NCBI RefSeq assembly: GCF_964355755.1
Contig: NC_092674.1
Coordinates: 4,653,001-4,717,000, forward strand
Origin: Antedon mediterranea
Lineage: Eukaryota > Echinodermata > Crinoidea > Comatulida > Antedonidae
DNA: 64,000 nucleotides
Direction: 5' to 3'
In this document: positions 33,801 to 44,533 of the stretch, in pieces
How positions within the stretch are numbered: position 1 is the stretch's first letter
Layout: every line of letters starts with the position of its first letter
The notes under the pieces: model-generated
Databases searched by the model: none
Told to the model about the DNA's origin: nothing
The model's input: the letters and a program-made list of their open reading frames with translations, nothing else
Program-made: the position numbers and the translations under genes

Positions 33801-36800
33801 TTTTTTTTTTTCTTTCTTATTCTTCTTTCTTTCCCAGAATTTTGTTGCGCGTGTATCTCTAAAAATTCTCAACATAACATTGTATAACTTTATCAGAAGA
33901 TTGACCTCTATCTGAAGATGTCGTAATAAGGTTTTCGGTCCCGTCCGAGTTGCGCAGCGTAAGTTACGCGCACTTTTATGAATTTTAATGATTGATCATA
34001 GAATAAAAACTAAAAGTAATTTTGTATTGAAACTTGGTGAAAATTTAAGTCATATCAAGCGCAAACTTTCTATGGATTAAAAATGGCAGGTTGCGCAGAA
34101 AGTTACGCGCGCACGCGCGTTTAAAATTTCAAAATGCGAAAAATCAACTTCTAATCAATTTTCCACGCGTTTCATGTAATTTTGAGCATTTCACAAATTC
34201 CCAGCCGTGCGCAATTTTTTTACGTGCGCGTGCGCACGTAGCGCAAAAACATCTTTTTTTTGTTTGATTTTTGTTTTTCCAGCCTTTTCTAGTAAATTTA
34301 CCAACTTTCAAACAATTTGGACTTAAAATCACGTCATACGAGCACGTAGAATTTAAAAATTTCCGCTCGTTTTTTATGAAAAAGTTCAAAAATTCGTGAA
34401 AATTATGCCTTTCTTTAAAAAGTCATAGATTCTAAACTACGTAGTGAACATTTTTAAAATTTCAGATTCTGGAAGTAGATGAGTTTTAGATATCAAATCA
34501 TGCATCGATATGGCTAACTGGACATTGTGACGTCATCGTATGGCCACTCGAATATAAAATATAAGATTTTTGTCTCTTTCGCATAGCTCATCACATTTAA
34601 TAGAGCGCATCTCCACTTATCCGTATTCCATTTCCACCCATTTTGTTATATTGTCTAGGCCAATCAATTATCTTTCGCATAATCTACCATTTTTTAAATT
34701 GTGATGACGTCATCATGTCCAAAAGCGTCAATAACTTGGGTCCCTTATTTTCACCTATTCTGCACTGTATGTAGTACGTATACAATAGTGTATACCGTAT
34801 ATACTTTGACGTGACACAAAATAGAGAGCGCACTAACATTTTTTCAATGGCATAATCGTTTTTCTGCGCGCAATATTCTAACGTATGACGTGCACGTGGC
34901 GTTTGCGCTGCGGATAACCTAACTCGTCCGTAGTGACGAGTTCAAATCTAGTTTTTTTTAATTATTATTTTATTAAATTTTAATTTTTATTTTATCTTTA
35001 CACACTTGTATTTTTCTATACTTAATTTATCTACCTGTATGTCTTTTTTTAAAACATACAATTTGCAGTATTAAATAAGATTGATTATTACATAGAAATA
35101 AGGTAGTGCATTAATTTATATAACACTCTTTCTGGTATATTACAGGGGAAAAAAAGTAAAAAAACACAATTTAATTTTCTAATTACCTGTGTCACCATCA
35201 GTAGCGGTCACTTGACCAATGACAGTGCCCGGCGACATGTTTTCTGAAACGTTCATGCTGTACGACGTTGGCTCAAAGTGAGGCGGCATGTCATTTACAT
35301 CCTCCACGTACACGGTAAGGTTTTGCGTACTGCTAAGCTGAGGCAGGCCATTGTCTGTAGCCGTTATAATCAAACTGTAGGCATGTTTGTGTTCACGGTC
35401 AAGAGGCTCAGCGACTGATAAAACACCTGCAATATGCAAATTGTGTAATCACCGTTTATTCATTTAGTGTTTTACATTTATCTTAAGGTATTTTTAAGGA
35501 AAGAAAATGTTTATCTATCTTTTATTTATTTTATTTCACATTTATATCCAACAGCCAATAACAGGATGCCTTAAAGACACAATATAAATATATATTTAAA
35601 AAAACACAGAAACAACATCAACAAGAACACGAAAACAACAGGCAGAAAGACAAATGTTAAGAATAAAAAACGGTTAAAAAATTAAATTTTTACAATATGA
35701 TGAATAAAGTTGTTGTCATGTCACTATCTCTTTTCTTCATTAATATTTTCAGACATAGATACTTGTAATAATATTACAATGAGAAATAGGGTTATGAATA
35801 AAGTAAATTTACCTGAAATAGCATCTAACAAGAACTTTCCATCTTCGTTACCACTGTTAATCTGATAGACAACCCGTCCACTCTCAGCGAGATCATCATC
35901 AACAGCCACGACATGGATGACAGGATAGCCAACCGGTTCATCTTCCATAGCGTACGTTTGAGTCCTTGACGTGAACGAAGGCGAGTTATCATTCTTATCT
36001 TCAATGATGATCTGGACAGTTACAGAAGACATCAAACGATCATCTGGATTCATTGGCTGATCTTCTGCCACTACCACCAGAGTCATCCTAGACTGCTGAT
36101 AAGCTTCTCGATCAATCACAGAGATGGTTACCAGATCTCCGTTCTCAGTAATTGTGAATGGAACCTGATCCGTCTCAATGGCGTAACGTATCATACCGTT
36201 CTCAGCTGAATCTGCGTCAGTAGCGGAGAAAGTCCACACAACTGTTCCAATTGCGATATTTTCCTCGATACCAAAAACGATTGGGTTTGAAGAAAACACC
36301 GGTGGATTATCATTCTCATCGAGAACGTTGATATTGGCATAAGCTGTTGTGCTTTGTGGTTGAATTTGGTCATCCAACACCTCGATGGTCAGATGATGAT
36401 GTGCCATGAACTCAAAGTCTAATACTTTCACATTGATAATACTTCCACTAGTTCGATTGATAGAGAAGATTCCATAATCGTTGCCAGCAACTATGTAGTA
36501 AGTAACTTTGTGCGTACCATCAACATCGCTAGCCCGTATACGTCCAAGTTCTGTTCCTGGTTGTATGTTCTCCATCACAGTCAACGTGATCGTTTCATTC
36601 TCCACAAGGGGTGGGTTATCATTGACATCTTTCACTTGTACCTGCACCATAATGGTAGATTCCATTGGTGGTGTACCGCCATCTTGTGCAAGTATTGATA
36701 TCATGTGTTGTGCGGCAGTTTCTCTGTCCAGAACCTGTGTGGTTGTTACCTCACCTGTAGTTGGGTTGATGCTAAACAGGCTATTTCCTGAAATCCAATC

Positions 36801-39800
36801 AAATACTCTAATTAAAAGTTTGGCCACATGTATATTTAAATTAAGCAATTTTACTGCCACACCTTAAATAATTCAAATTAAAATTTAACATACTAATCAA
36901 CAGTTGTGACAGTTGACTTCAGTTTCTCTAATGCTCTGTCTACACTATCAAACATAATGTGACAAAAAAGGTGATGTGCCCATATATGGACATGATGATG
37001 TCATACCAATACCATATTTGGGCACATCACACTTTTTTGTCAAACTAGTTTGATAGTGTGGACAGAGCTTTATATAAAATTTGGCAAATATTACTGGAGT
37101 AGGGTGAGAATGGAGAAATAATACATAGTGGATTAACCTACCAACACAATATGTATCATTTTACATGAAAATGTTTTCAACCAATGAGAATTAATGTAAT
37201 GTGTTATAATTGACCACAATGACAATTACAGTAGTTTCAAAACTGACCACAAAAATGTTCACCCACATTTGAACAAATCATATCTGCTGAAACTCTGTTG
37301 TTCATTAAAACACATTGTGTCGCTCATTAGCAGTAATGACTCCTAAAGAATACTGGTGCCACATTCTAATCTTAACCTATTGTTTATAGACGCTGGATTT
37401 AATTAATCACCCTCACATACAAAACTGATGGACAACATGTCTAGAAAACCATTATCAAATGAATATGTGAATAAGTATACAGGAAACGGTTTGAGTTATC
37501 CCCAAAAGTGGGGATTACTTATAAGCGTATTATTATTATTATTATTATTAAGCGTATCGAAGAAATTACTCCTCCTATATTTAAACGTTATATTATAAAG
37601 TAAAGATGAATTGTTCACCTGAAAAAATAATTCTGATTTTTTTTATATATGCCATTTTTGTGTCACATAGTTGTAGTAACTTTGACAAAAAATTAGACTG
37701 AAAAACAAATTTATTATACCTGAAACAACTGTAATTTAAATAATAGTCGAATTGGCTGCCAGCCAATGGGTTTTTGGTTGAATATAACTATTTATTTTGT
37801 AATTTTTAAGTGAAAACTCTTTTTTTTTTCTACGGAAGTGATTAACTTTATTAAAACTACAAAATAACCAATTCACATTCTGATTTAATTAATCTTCAGT
37901 TTTCATGTTTTGGGTGACAATACATCTTTAACTAAATAATAGTTACTAATGGTTGAAAAATTAGACTTTTTATTTAGGAATTATCACTAAATGAGCCTTT
38001 AAACGGTTTATAAAAGTTAGTCTGCTTGGGGCTTGTGTGGTGAGGATTAGTTGACCCATCTATTGAACCTGGTGTTTCAGATGAGATAACAATAAAAAGA
38101 AAACAACTACTGGCCTTCATTAGGTATTATGAGAGGTGGCTTAATAGGTAACTTAAAACAACATAGAAACAATAGCACACAGTTTGAATAATACTCTAAT
38201 GAATAATGAACAAATAGTAGCCTTGGTTATAGAAATCGGCTAGGTATAATCTGAGGACTAGACATGCTGTTAGTGCTTCCCGGTGAATTACGGACATTTA
38301 ATCTCAACATTGGAATTCATACATTTCCATAGATTATGACTAACTTTGTCTCCTTTGATAAAAACCATCAAGAAATTAGTTTTATTCACAGAGAAGATTC
38401 TTTGCAGTTTTTTGTTCATTACTCAAGTGTACCGTAAAAACTATAAGTCAATTATTTAGCATAAAATACATAACATAAGTGCACAAACTACAACCTAAGA
38501 TTGGAGTTCTCTTTTTAACATCTTAGTTTTTATTTAAACTTTTTACCCCAGCAAGAAAATGCAAAAATCAGTGTTTAAACAGTTTCAAGGTCTGGTCCTA
38601 TATTTAAAATACGGTTACATGTTTTGTTTTCTAAAGTTAGATTTTCGTTTTACTATGAATGGGAAGTCTAATAAAAGTATCAGGTATCATTACAAGAGGC
38701 AATAAATTGAGTGTAAATAAGGCATGGGAGTGTCGACTGTTAGACGCTGAAAAACGAAAACCCACATTCAAACTCTTGTAGCAGAGTTCATGGACGTTCA
38801 GAAGTTTGCAAAATAATAAATTATACTGCAATTTAATTAATAAGAAAAGTAACTATAATAAAATAAAAATTGAGGAAATATATAAAATGTATTCCATTTT
38901 AACATTGCTGGATCCACAAACCTACAAATTGTAAGTGAGAGCTTAAGTAACCTAATGTTCTATATTTTGCATTGTTTTTCCAGATTAGTGGGAGGGGAAT
39001 ATCCTAGTATCTACAGTTAGTATAATAACTAGCATTATAAATTAATGTCTAAAAACACAGACTTTTTCTGTATGCTCCTATTTGATTTAGTAAATTAGAA
39101 AAGCTTGTCTTGGGAGTTAAACTGTTTAAACAGTTTAATCAATTTATGATTCGAGGAAAATGCCACTGAAATGACAGGCACAGCACACAGAAGTCGAAGA
39201 TGGCAACGAAAGGGGATGAAATGTATCAAAATGAATACTAACGTGTACCAGAAATCAGGGAATAAGTAACTGCGCCGTTGGAACCTTTATCAGGATCGGA
39301 CGCGAGTACACGTAATACCAGCGCGCCCGCATCAAGGCCTTCCAGCACTTCTGCAGTGTAAGTCATGGTATTCAAGAAAGATGGTGCGTTATCGTTAACA
39401 TCGTTGACTGTTACATGGACGACTGCTTCTGACGATAACGGTGTTTCACCTCTATCTGTGACGACGACTGTAAACTCGTAATTTGAAGTTGTTTCACGAT
39501 CCAACACTTTAGTTGTGGTTATAACACCTGTAGTAATAATAAGTATTAATTTTAGGCTAAAATGATAACATTTTAACATTTTTTAGCTGATTCTTGGTAC
39601 TGTATCTATAATGTGTCCAGTATCATGAAAACAAATTCTATAAAGCCCTGTCTACACTATCAAACTTTATGTGACAAGAAAATGTGATGTGACCATATAT
39701 TGACACGATGAGAATCATATCACTACCATATTTGGTCATATCACTACCATATTTGGGTACATCACATTTTTTTTGTCAAACTAGTGTAGCTAGAGCTTAA

Positions 39801-42800
39801 TACAGTGTTACATATCACATGTGATGCTTTTATCATAGGCCATAAGCCTAACCTAAGCCTTAACATTAACATGTGATATATACATACACTGTATTACAGA
39901 ACTGTAATACAGAATGAAATTATTAGACAGGTAATTCCATATGTGTATATTATACAATACATAGAATTGTGTAAACATTATTATGTACGGGAAAAAAGAG
40001 TAAAATTAAGAATATTTACCATTAGAATCGATTTGAAACTTTTGAGTTTGCAGTAAACTATAAACCAATTGGGCATTGTCGCCCTCGTCTCGGTCCTCTG
40101 CGTTGATTTGACCCACTACAGTATTCGTGTCCATGTTTTCTGTGACATCAAAATAAAAGCTTTCACCCTCAATAATTGGCGCATTATCATTAACATCCGT
40201 GACATGGATGTACACTATAGCGGTTGCGTTTTGAGGGGGCACTCCATTATCAGTTGCAATAACTTGCAGCTCGTATTCAGCTTTTAATTCTCGATCTAGC
40301 AGGCTTGTCGTGTATAGATACCCGGTATCAGGAAAAATACTGAAATAAGCGGCGTCGTCACTTGCACGGATGGTGTACGTGATTCTAGCATTACTGCCGC
40401 GATCGATATCAGTCGCCATGATTTGTAGAAACGGCTGGCTTATGGCAATGTCTTCGGAGATGTCAACATTGTACGGAGAAATATCGAATCGTGGACCGTT
40501 ATCGTTCATGTCGATGACTGTAACCTCAAGCGACAATTCGGAACTTAGTGACGGCGTTCCTAAATCGTAAGCTAATATTGTCAACACGTATGACACACGG
40601 ACGTTATAGTCCAACGATTTTGTTAGTTTAATTCCACCTGATTGTTCTGATATGAAGAATGTATTCTCTGGGTTTAATGTGAGTTGATAGCGTACTTCTC
40701 CATTTGACCCCTTTTCAATATCGTTCGCTGAAGCGTAGAAAAAGAACGAGTCAACAGGGGTTGATTCCGATAACGAAATTTGTACGGTGTTACTCGCAAA
40801 TCGTGGCGTGTAATCATTCACATCTTCTATCGTAATAAGGACAAAGCTTTCGTCATAAGAGGGAGGGCTTCCGCTTGATGCTTTCACTAGAAGCGTGACT
40901 CTCTCATCACTTTCAAAATCCAGTAATGTATTCACGGTTATCTCTCCAGTTGACGGATTGATGGTGAAATAAGAATTTGGATCACCTGATGAGATCGAGT
41001 ACGTAATCACGTCTTGATTGCCTGTAAACGAACCACAATAATTTAAAATGAGAATAGACGCCAATTTGTAAAGCTCTGTCTACACTATCAAAGTAGTTCA
41101 ACAAAAAAAGTGTAATGTGCCCAAATTTGGTAGTGATATTCCCAAATATAGTAGTAATATGACATCATCATGTCCATATATGGGCACATCACACTTTTTT
41201 TGTCAAACTAGTTTGATAGTGTAGATCGAGCAAATTTGTAAGACGGTAATCCTATGAAAAATTGGCAGCATTATAAACGATTATTTAACTTAAATTTAAC
41301 GAGCAAGTAATGAGTAAATGAGAGACATATAAGATTTATTTGGAAATTTGTTTTAATCATAGCCAACATCTTTAGCATATATATGGCCTACATAAATTAC
41401 TCATTAAAGGCATACTGAACATTCATAAATTTGTTTATCATGTTTGTGCCACAACGACCACATAATGTATACTATGTATCTTAACAATTATTCAAAAGTA
41501 TAATCTTGCTGTAATGCAGATTATCATTTTTTAAAGGTTTTTTGTAAATTTTAAATAAATTTTAAGTTGTTAGTAAATAAATACTTTGGCAAATGTTTAA
41601 ATAGACCTGTTTGTCATAGTTAAAAATCAAAGTATTTCTAATTTTTAATTTATCATTCTCTAAAAATAAATTCAACCCTGAAATGTAGTAGCCACTGTTA
41701 ATATAAGGTATGATCTTTTATTACTTTTTAAAATACATCGCCATGGCAACCACACCACTGCAGCTTTGACCCATAACCTACAGATGGTTTTTCAGAGTGG
41801 CTGTCACATTAGTTTAAAACAAATGAAACTTTGAATTTTAATCAAAATCAGAGAAATATAAAGGGTTAAGGGCAGTCCACTATATAATATGTACTTTTTT
41901 TGTTGTACCACTTGGATATTCCCATAAGATGTGGGAGGAAGGTGTGTGAAATTTTAATACTAATATTTTTTTTCTAATTAATGAAATTGTTTATTTCAAC
42001 AGCGAGTAACTCGCTACTTACAGAATGGATAAACTATTTTAAAATTTTAAATTGATCATGCTTATAAACTAAGTCTCATTTGAGGGAGTGGAGTTGAAAG
42101 AGTCGTGAGTTACAAAACTGCGCTAGGTCAGGATTGAACCCTGGGATTGGAAGGCAAGCATGTTAATCACCAAGCTACAGCTCCACTTATCTCAAATAAA
42201 AAATACAAACTATATGAAAGGTCTATTATTGTACTACATGGTTTTACTAACATTGGCACACAAGGTACAGAAAATAAATGCAACTTCGAAACGTACCAGG
42301 TTACCTTTTTAGGTCACAGCATAATAAATATTTTTAGAAAACTGCCATAAAACGACACATCAATAATGATCATCTCTCATAAACCTAATTTCTTTAAAAT
42401 ACTAAACAAATAAAAATACACTTTCCAATACATTGAAAGCATTGGTTTTAGGTCATGTAAAAAAGACGATGCTTTCTCTTGGCCTCATTATATTTATTTG
42501 TACACGGTTCAAATATTCTGGGTTAACTAAGCCCTACAAATAAAATTAACCTACAATATGATTATATGGTGCATAGGCTTGAAAAATAAAATTTAGTTAA
42601 ATATAGAAAACTGTATATAAAATGAGAGTGAATAGCTTTATACATGTCGGTCGAAGACATTAAAATAAGGTTAATACTGTTCTACGACACTCACTATTTG
42701 CAAATTTTCGTAAAATATCGGAGAAACCATGAGCAGTATTAACCTAATTTTGATGTGGATAAAATGTATATACAAAGCACATCTATTATAATCTTTAATG

Positions 42801-44453
42801 TTGTAGGCCTACATACCTGGATCTTGATTCATAGCATGCACTGTTCCAACACTATCCTCCAGATCAGCTGACTCAATAATACTAAACTCATAATGGGCAT
42901 TATCGAACACTGGAATAGAGTCATGAAGGCCTAGCACACTGATGCTGATTATAGCGTTCTCAACGGACGTCAGACCACCGCTATCGGTAGCTTGTACTTC
43001 TAATCTATGAAGCGCCCTCTGCTGACGATCTAAGGTTCCGATCAGTTTCAAAATTCCTGAAAAAAACATATATATATATATATTTCTGAATGATTGTTAA
43101 GAGTAAACCATTTCAAAATTTTGGTTTTTGGTTCTGAAATACAAAAAACTAAATGAGATGCCAACCAACATGCCAGGCAGTTTGGCCTGTTGGTGAACCA
43201 GAACAGTTTAATTGCCATCCTACACTATCTAAAAATATACACTTGGTGCAATATGGCTAATGTTGTACTGAACCTTTCCATAACCTCTTTCTTTTTAAAC
43301 TCAAACTTCCCTACTCGAATAATTTCATTACACTAATCTTGTACCTCAAGCTTTTATGTTAACAAACAAATAGTCTGTGTACCTCAAGCTTTTATATTAA
43401 CAAACAAATAGTCCGTGTTGTACAAAGCAATTTCCACTATTTAATTCATTTTCACTGGTTTAGACGTGGAGTTGTATGTCGCATCCGAACGAAAGCAAAA
43501 CTCCATATGTCTGAACAAATCTATATCTCTTTGTCTCACTCTAGTATATGTCTAAACAGGCCCTAAATCTGTATCTCTTACCTGTATCCCCATCAATACT
43601 AAATAATCCTAGGTCATTTCCACCGACGATTGTAAATGTTATTTTGGCAAAATCTCCAGAATCCATGTCATTGGCGAACACAGTGACTAAGTTGGTGTCT
43701 GGCATCGTACTTTCACTCTTATTTTCTATAATTTAAAAAATACAACCAAATATTAACAGTAGTAGAGCTGGCTTTATATATGTAGAAGATCATGTGTATG
43801 TTTGTGATGTGAACGCATTGTTACCAGTATTAGGAAAATGATATAGAACACTAAATAGTCAATCGTTGGCAATGTGCCAACATAAAGTGACAATACTGTA
43901 AAGCTCTGTCTACACTGTCAAACTTTATGTGACAAAAAAAGATGTCATATCACTTCTATATTTGGGCATATCCCTACCATATTTGGTACTTTTTTTGTAA
44001 AACTAGTTTGATAATGTAGACAGAGCTTAAGTACTATATTTTATGGTAAATTTTAAATAGTAAAATGAAATAAAAAACTCAATGTACTTTTCTATATTAG
44101 ATATGTATGTATTATAAGTATGTATACCACAGGAATTTATTATGATTTGTGAATATATTGTGAACATTATATGTACCACTGTAGTATTGTGGGTAGAAAA
44201 CAGGTTCGTTGTCGTTAACGTCAATCAAGGATATATCCACACTCGCAACCGAACTCAAACCGCCATCATCCGTGGCTTGTACAAAGAAAGAGTATGTTCT
44301 TGGCATCACATCATAATCCAATGCCATGGTAGTGCAAATCTTGCCTGAGGTCGCTTCAACCATGAATTCAGGTGGTGGTGGCGTACCATAGTTGAATGAC
44401 AGTGAATATTGAATGTGACCGTTTCCTTCAGCATCAGGATCGATGGCAACAAC
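25115..44453 (-). CDS. DCHS1: Dachsous-type giant protocadherin, 3' 18 exons (N-terminus missing)
   Basis: Cell-surface cadherin that pairs with Fat in planar cell polarity and Hippo/growth signalling (family knowledge). Eighteen exons at the positions listed separately all have GT-AG borders and matching phases; together they give 8,148 bases, i.e. 2,715 residues plus stop. The ectodomain has about 22 cadherin repeats (DRE/DxE, AxDxD and DxNDNxP motifs recur), the first partial. Next come a basic RRRRSTRKRHVRE stretch in the last repeat, one membrane helix (LILAIILPLIFIVLLILVIL) and a cytoplasmic tail of about 380 residues. The tail includes SYNWDYLLDWGPQFQPLAHV and FAEIAKLKD, a block diagnostic of Dachsous rather than Fat or classical cadherins. 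There are no EGF or laminin-G domains, again unlike Fat. Vertebrate DCHS1 has 27 repeats in about 3,300 residues, so about five repeats plus the signal peptide are missing upstream. DCHS1 versus DCHS2 cannot be decided; an invertebrate probably has one gene. Confidence 0.93.
28018..28159 (-). CDS. DCHS1: Dachsous exon -2
   Basis: 142 bases. Starts VTIPELTPPGYPIKTVNATD and ends FYIDPITG plus one base; phase 0 in. Confidence 0.9.
28292..28422. mobile_element. MITE family B copy 5 (Dachsous intron)
   Basis: Both ends are present (AAGCCCTGTCTACACTATCA; TGATAATGTAGACAGAGCTT). It is shortened internally, with only one CTACCATATTT block. Confidence 0.85.
28460..28743 (-). CDS. DCHS1: Dachsous exon -3
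   Basis: 284 bases, one cadherin repeat body ending ILDENDNAPEFSEQSYE. Acceptor TTTATGTAG, donor GAG|GTAGC. Confidence 0.92.
28879..28986. mobile_element. Small MITE-like palindromic element (intron)
   Basis: 108 bp bounded by CCGTATTCA and its inverted partner (TGAATACGG). Subterminal ATCACACTTAAGTG / AAAGTGTGAAT are also inverted. Only one copy was seen here. Confidence 0.55.
29148..29430 (-). CDS. DCHS1: Dachsous exon -4
   Basis: 283 bases. Starts VSATDDDSGTNAQITYRF and ends DKNDNPPVLPGIPPVSINE plus one base; canonical repeat. Confidence 0.92.
29930..30180. repeat. Diverged GGGGACACCTCT-type repeat (intron)
   Basis: Contains GAGGTGTCCCCTGAAAAGAG and GTGTCCCCTAATAGGAG blocks, related to segments at about 54490-54620, 55905-56200 and 62886-63010. 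Probably remnants of a DNA-transposon family; boundaries unclear. Confidence 0.4.
30236..30462 (-). CDS. DCHS1: Dachsous exon -5
   Basis: 227 bases. Second half of a repeat (ENILDYETSTYVQLLVQAKS) to DSNDNIPRFGQERY; ends at a codon boundary before VSATD of the next exon. Confidence 0.9.
30581..30793 (-). CDS. DCHS1: Dachsous exon -6
   Basis: 213 bases. Starts VVVEVRVGNAAISSLNF, an inter-repeat linker without the usual DxNDN calcium motif, and ends GAFAIDEMT plus one base. Confidence 0.88.
30903..31048 (-). CDS. DCHS1: Dachsous exon -7
   Basis: 146 bases. Reads IDEENIQYFTIDELTGVITV and continues to TATDLGSPSLSNN; two-base phase in, one-base out. Confidence 0.88.
31108..31238 (+). mobile_element. 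5S-derived SINE tail, 5'-truncated copy (intron)
   Basis: Shares ATCTGCCTCAGACGTATTGG, then GGTCAAGGTGGGCACTGGAC (GGTTAAGGTGGGTACTGGAC in the first copy) and TGCTTTAAACAGTCCTG with the element at 16147-16471. The 5S head is absent. Confidence 0.8.
31497..31745 (-). CDS. DCHS1: Dachsous exon -8
   Basis: 249 bases. TFDFEIRGSYIFEVKATDGG to DVNDNAPIF and the start of the next repeat, ending GLIKF plus two bases. Confidence 0.92.
31824..32173. mobile_element. MITE family A copy (Dachsous intron)
   Basis: Best-preserved copy: left end CTTAAAGATGTATTGTCCCC and its matching right end GGGGGACAATACATCTTTAA. About 350 bp, internal halves partly inverted. Confidence 0.88.
32237..32609 (-). CDS. DCHS1: Dachsous exon -9
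   Basis: 373 bases covering the second half of one repeat (MFSINPVTGQLSTTGALDRE to DQNDNDPVF) and most of the next (ALDADAGDNAAIQYSLDNS). Confidence 0.93.
33093..33302 (-). CDS. DCHS1: Dachsous exon -10
   Basis: 210 bases. YVRDNAFPARYDLASVLVNV, then DENDHAPMF and AATDNDGGINGALEYSII. Confidence 0.92.
33509..33643 (-). CDS. DCHS1: Dachsous exon -11
   Basis: 135 bases. ENGRLTYEIPNGIADNMFTV to LDRETKETYIVT; joins exon -10 with one base to form a Val codon. Confidence 0.92.
33752..34951 (+). mobile_element. Helitron-like non-autonomous element (Dachsous intron)
   Basis: About 1,200 bp. The 5' end starts A|TCCGC within a short palindrome (GGTTATCCGC ... GCGGATAACC). The 3' end has a hairpin (AACTCGTC ... 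GACGAGTT) about 6 bp before a terminal CTAG, followed by T. TC start, 3' hairpin, CTRR end and A/T flanks are Helitron hallmarks. Near both ends it carries GCGGATAAC. No Rep/helicase coding. Related units lie at 50757-53927. Confidence 0.7.
35187..35426 (-). CDS. DCHS1: Dachsous exon -12
   Basis: 240 bases. VLSVAEPLDREHKHAYSLII to DVNDMPPHF and VSENMSPGTVIGQVTATDGD. Confidence 0.93.
35813..36787 (-). CDS. DCHS1: Dachsous exon -13
   Basis: 975 bases, three repeat junctions: DVNDNPPLV, DENDNPPVF and DKNDNSPSF. Starts NSLFSINPTTGEVTTT after TTTCAG; ends KFLLDAIS plus one base. Confidence 0.95.
36932..37070. mobile_element. MITE family B copy 6 (Dachsous intron)
   Basis: Both ends complete; one CCATATTTGGGC block deleted, giving a 139-bp form. 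Confidence 0.87.
37522..37553. repeat. (TTA)n microsatellite
   Basis: Short uninterrupted TTA/ATT run in the 2.5-kb Dachsous intron. Confidence 0.8.
37601..37934. mobile_element. MITE family A copy (Dachsous intron)
   Basis: Left TAAAGATGAATTGTTCACC and right GGTGACAATACATCTTTAA. Shares AATAGTCGAATTGGCTGCCA with the 18.6-kb copy. Confidence 0.82.
39249..39527 (-). CDS. DCHS1: Dachsous exon -14
   Basis: 279 bases. VITTTKVLDRETTSNYEF to DVNDNAPSF and DPDKGSNGAVTYSLIS; donor G|GTACACG is weaker than the others. Confidence 0.92.
39643..39799. mobile_element. MITE family B copy 7 (Dachsous intron)
   Basis: Left end AAGCCCTGTCTACACTATCA. The right end is shortened to CTAGTGTAGCTAGAGCTTAA. Confidence 0.82.
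40020..41021 (-). CDS. DCHS1: Dachsous exon -15
   Basis: 1,002 bases with repeat junctions DVNDYTPRF, DMNDNGPRF and DVNDNAPII. Starts NQDVITYSISSGDPNSYF; ends QKFQIDSN plus one base. Confidence 0.95.
41070..41230. mobile_element. MITE family B copy 8 (Dachsous intron)
   Basis: Full-length copy in the opposite internal orientation (CATCATGTCCATATATGGGC to the right). It lies 50 bp upstream of exon -15. Confidence 0.87.
42000..42186 (-). mobile_element. tRNA-derived SINE, third copy (Dachsous intron)
   Basis: Minus-strand copy with GTGGAGCTGTAGCTTGGTGA, an A-box-like segment, then B-box-like GGGTTCAATCCTGACCTAG, and the tail ending ACTCGCTG. The B box is uninterrupted. Confidence 0.87.
42817..43056 (-). 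CDS. DCHS1: Dachsous exon -16
   Basis: 240 bases. ILKLIGTLDRQQRALHRLEV, then a linker LGLHDSIPVF lacking the DxNDN motif, then HAMNQDP plus one base. Confidence 0.9.
43341..43418. repeat. Two-copy tandem repeat, 38 bp
   Basis: GTACCTCAAGCTTTTATGTT plus the following 18 bases is repeated once with two changes. Confidence 0.8.
43582..43725 (-). CDS. DCHS1: Dachsous exon -17
   Basis: 144 bases. NKSESTMPDTNLVTVFANDM to GLFSIDGDT plus one base. Confidence 0.88.
43900..44029. mobile_element. MITE family B copy 9 (Dachsous intron)
   Basis: Both ends present; internally deleted around the CATGATGATG part. Confidence 0.82.
44177..44453 (-). CDS. DCHS1: Dachsous exon -18, most upstream exon found
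   Basis: 277 bases. VVAIDPDAEGNGHIQYSLSF to DVNDNEPVFYPQYYS plus one base. The acceptor TTTTCCAG precedes a phase-0 start in the middle of a repeat, so at least one more coding exon must exist upstream. Confidence 0.92.
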
Positions 44454-44533
44454 CTGGAAAAGTAAAAAAATAACAAATGTACAATATAACAAATGTATTG
44501 ACAAATTAGTAATAAAACTTAAAAGTGGCATTT

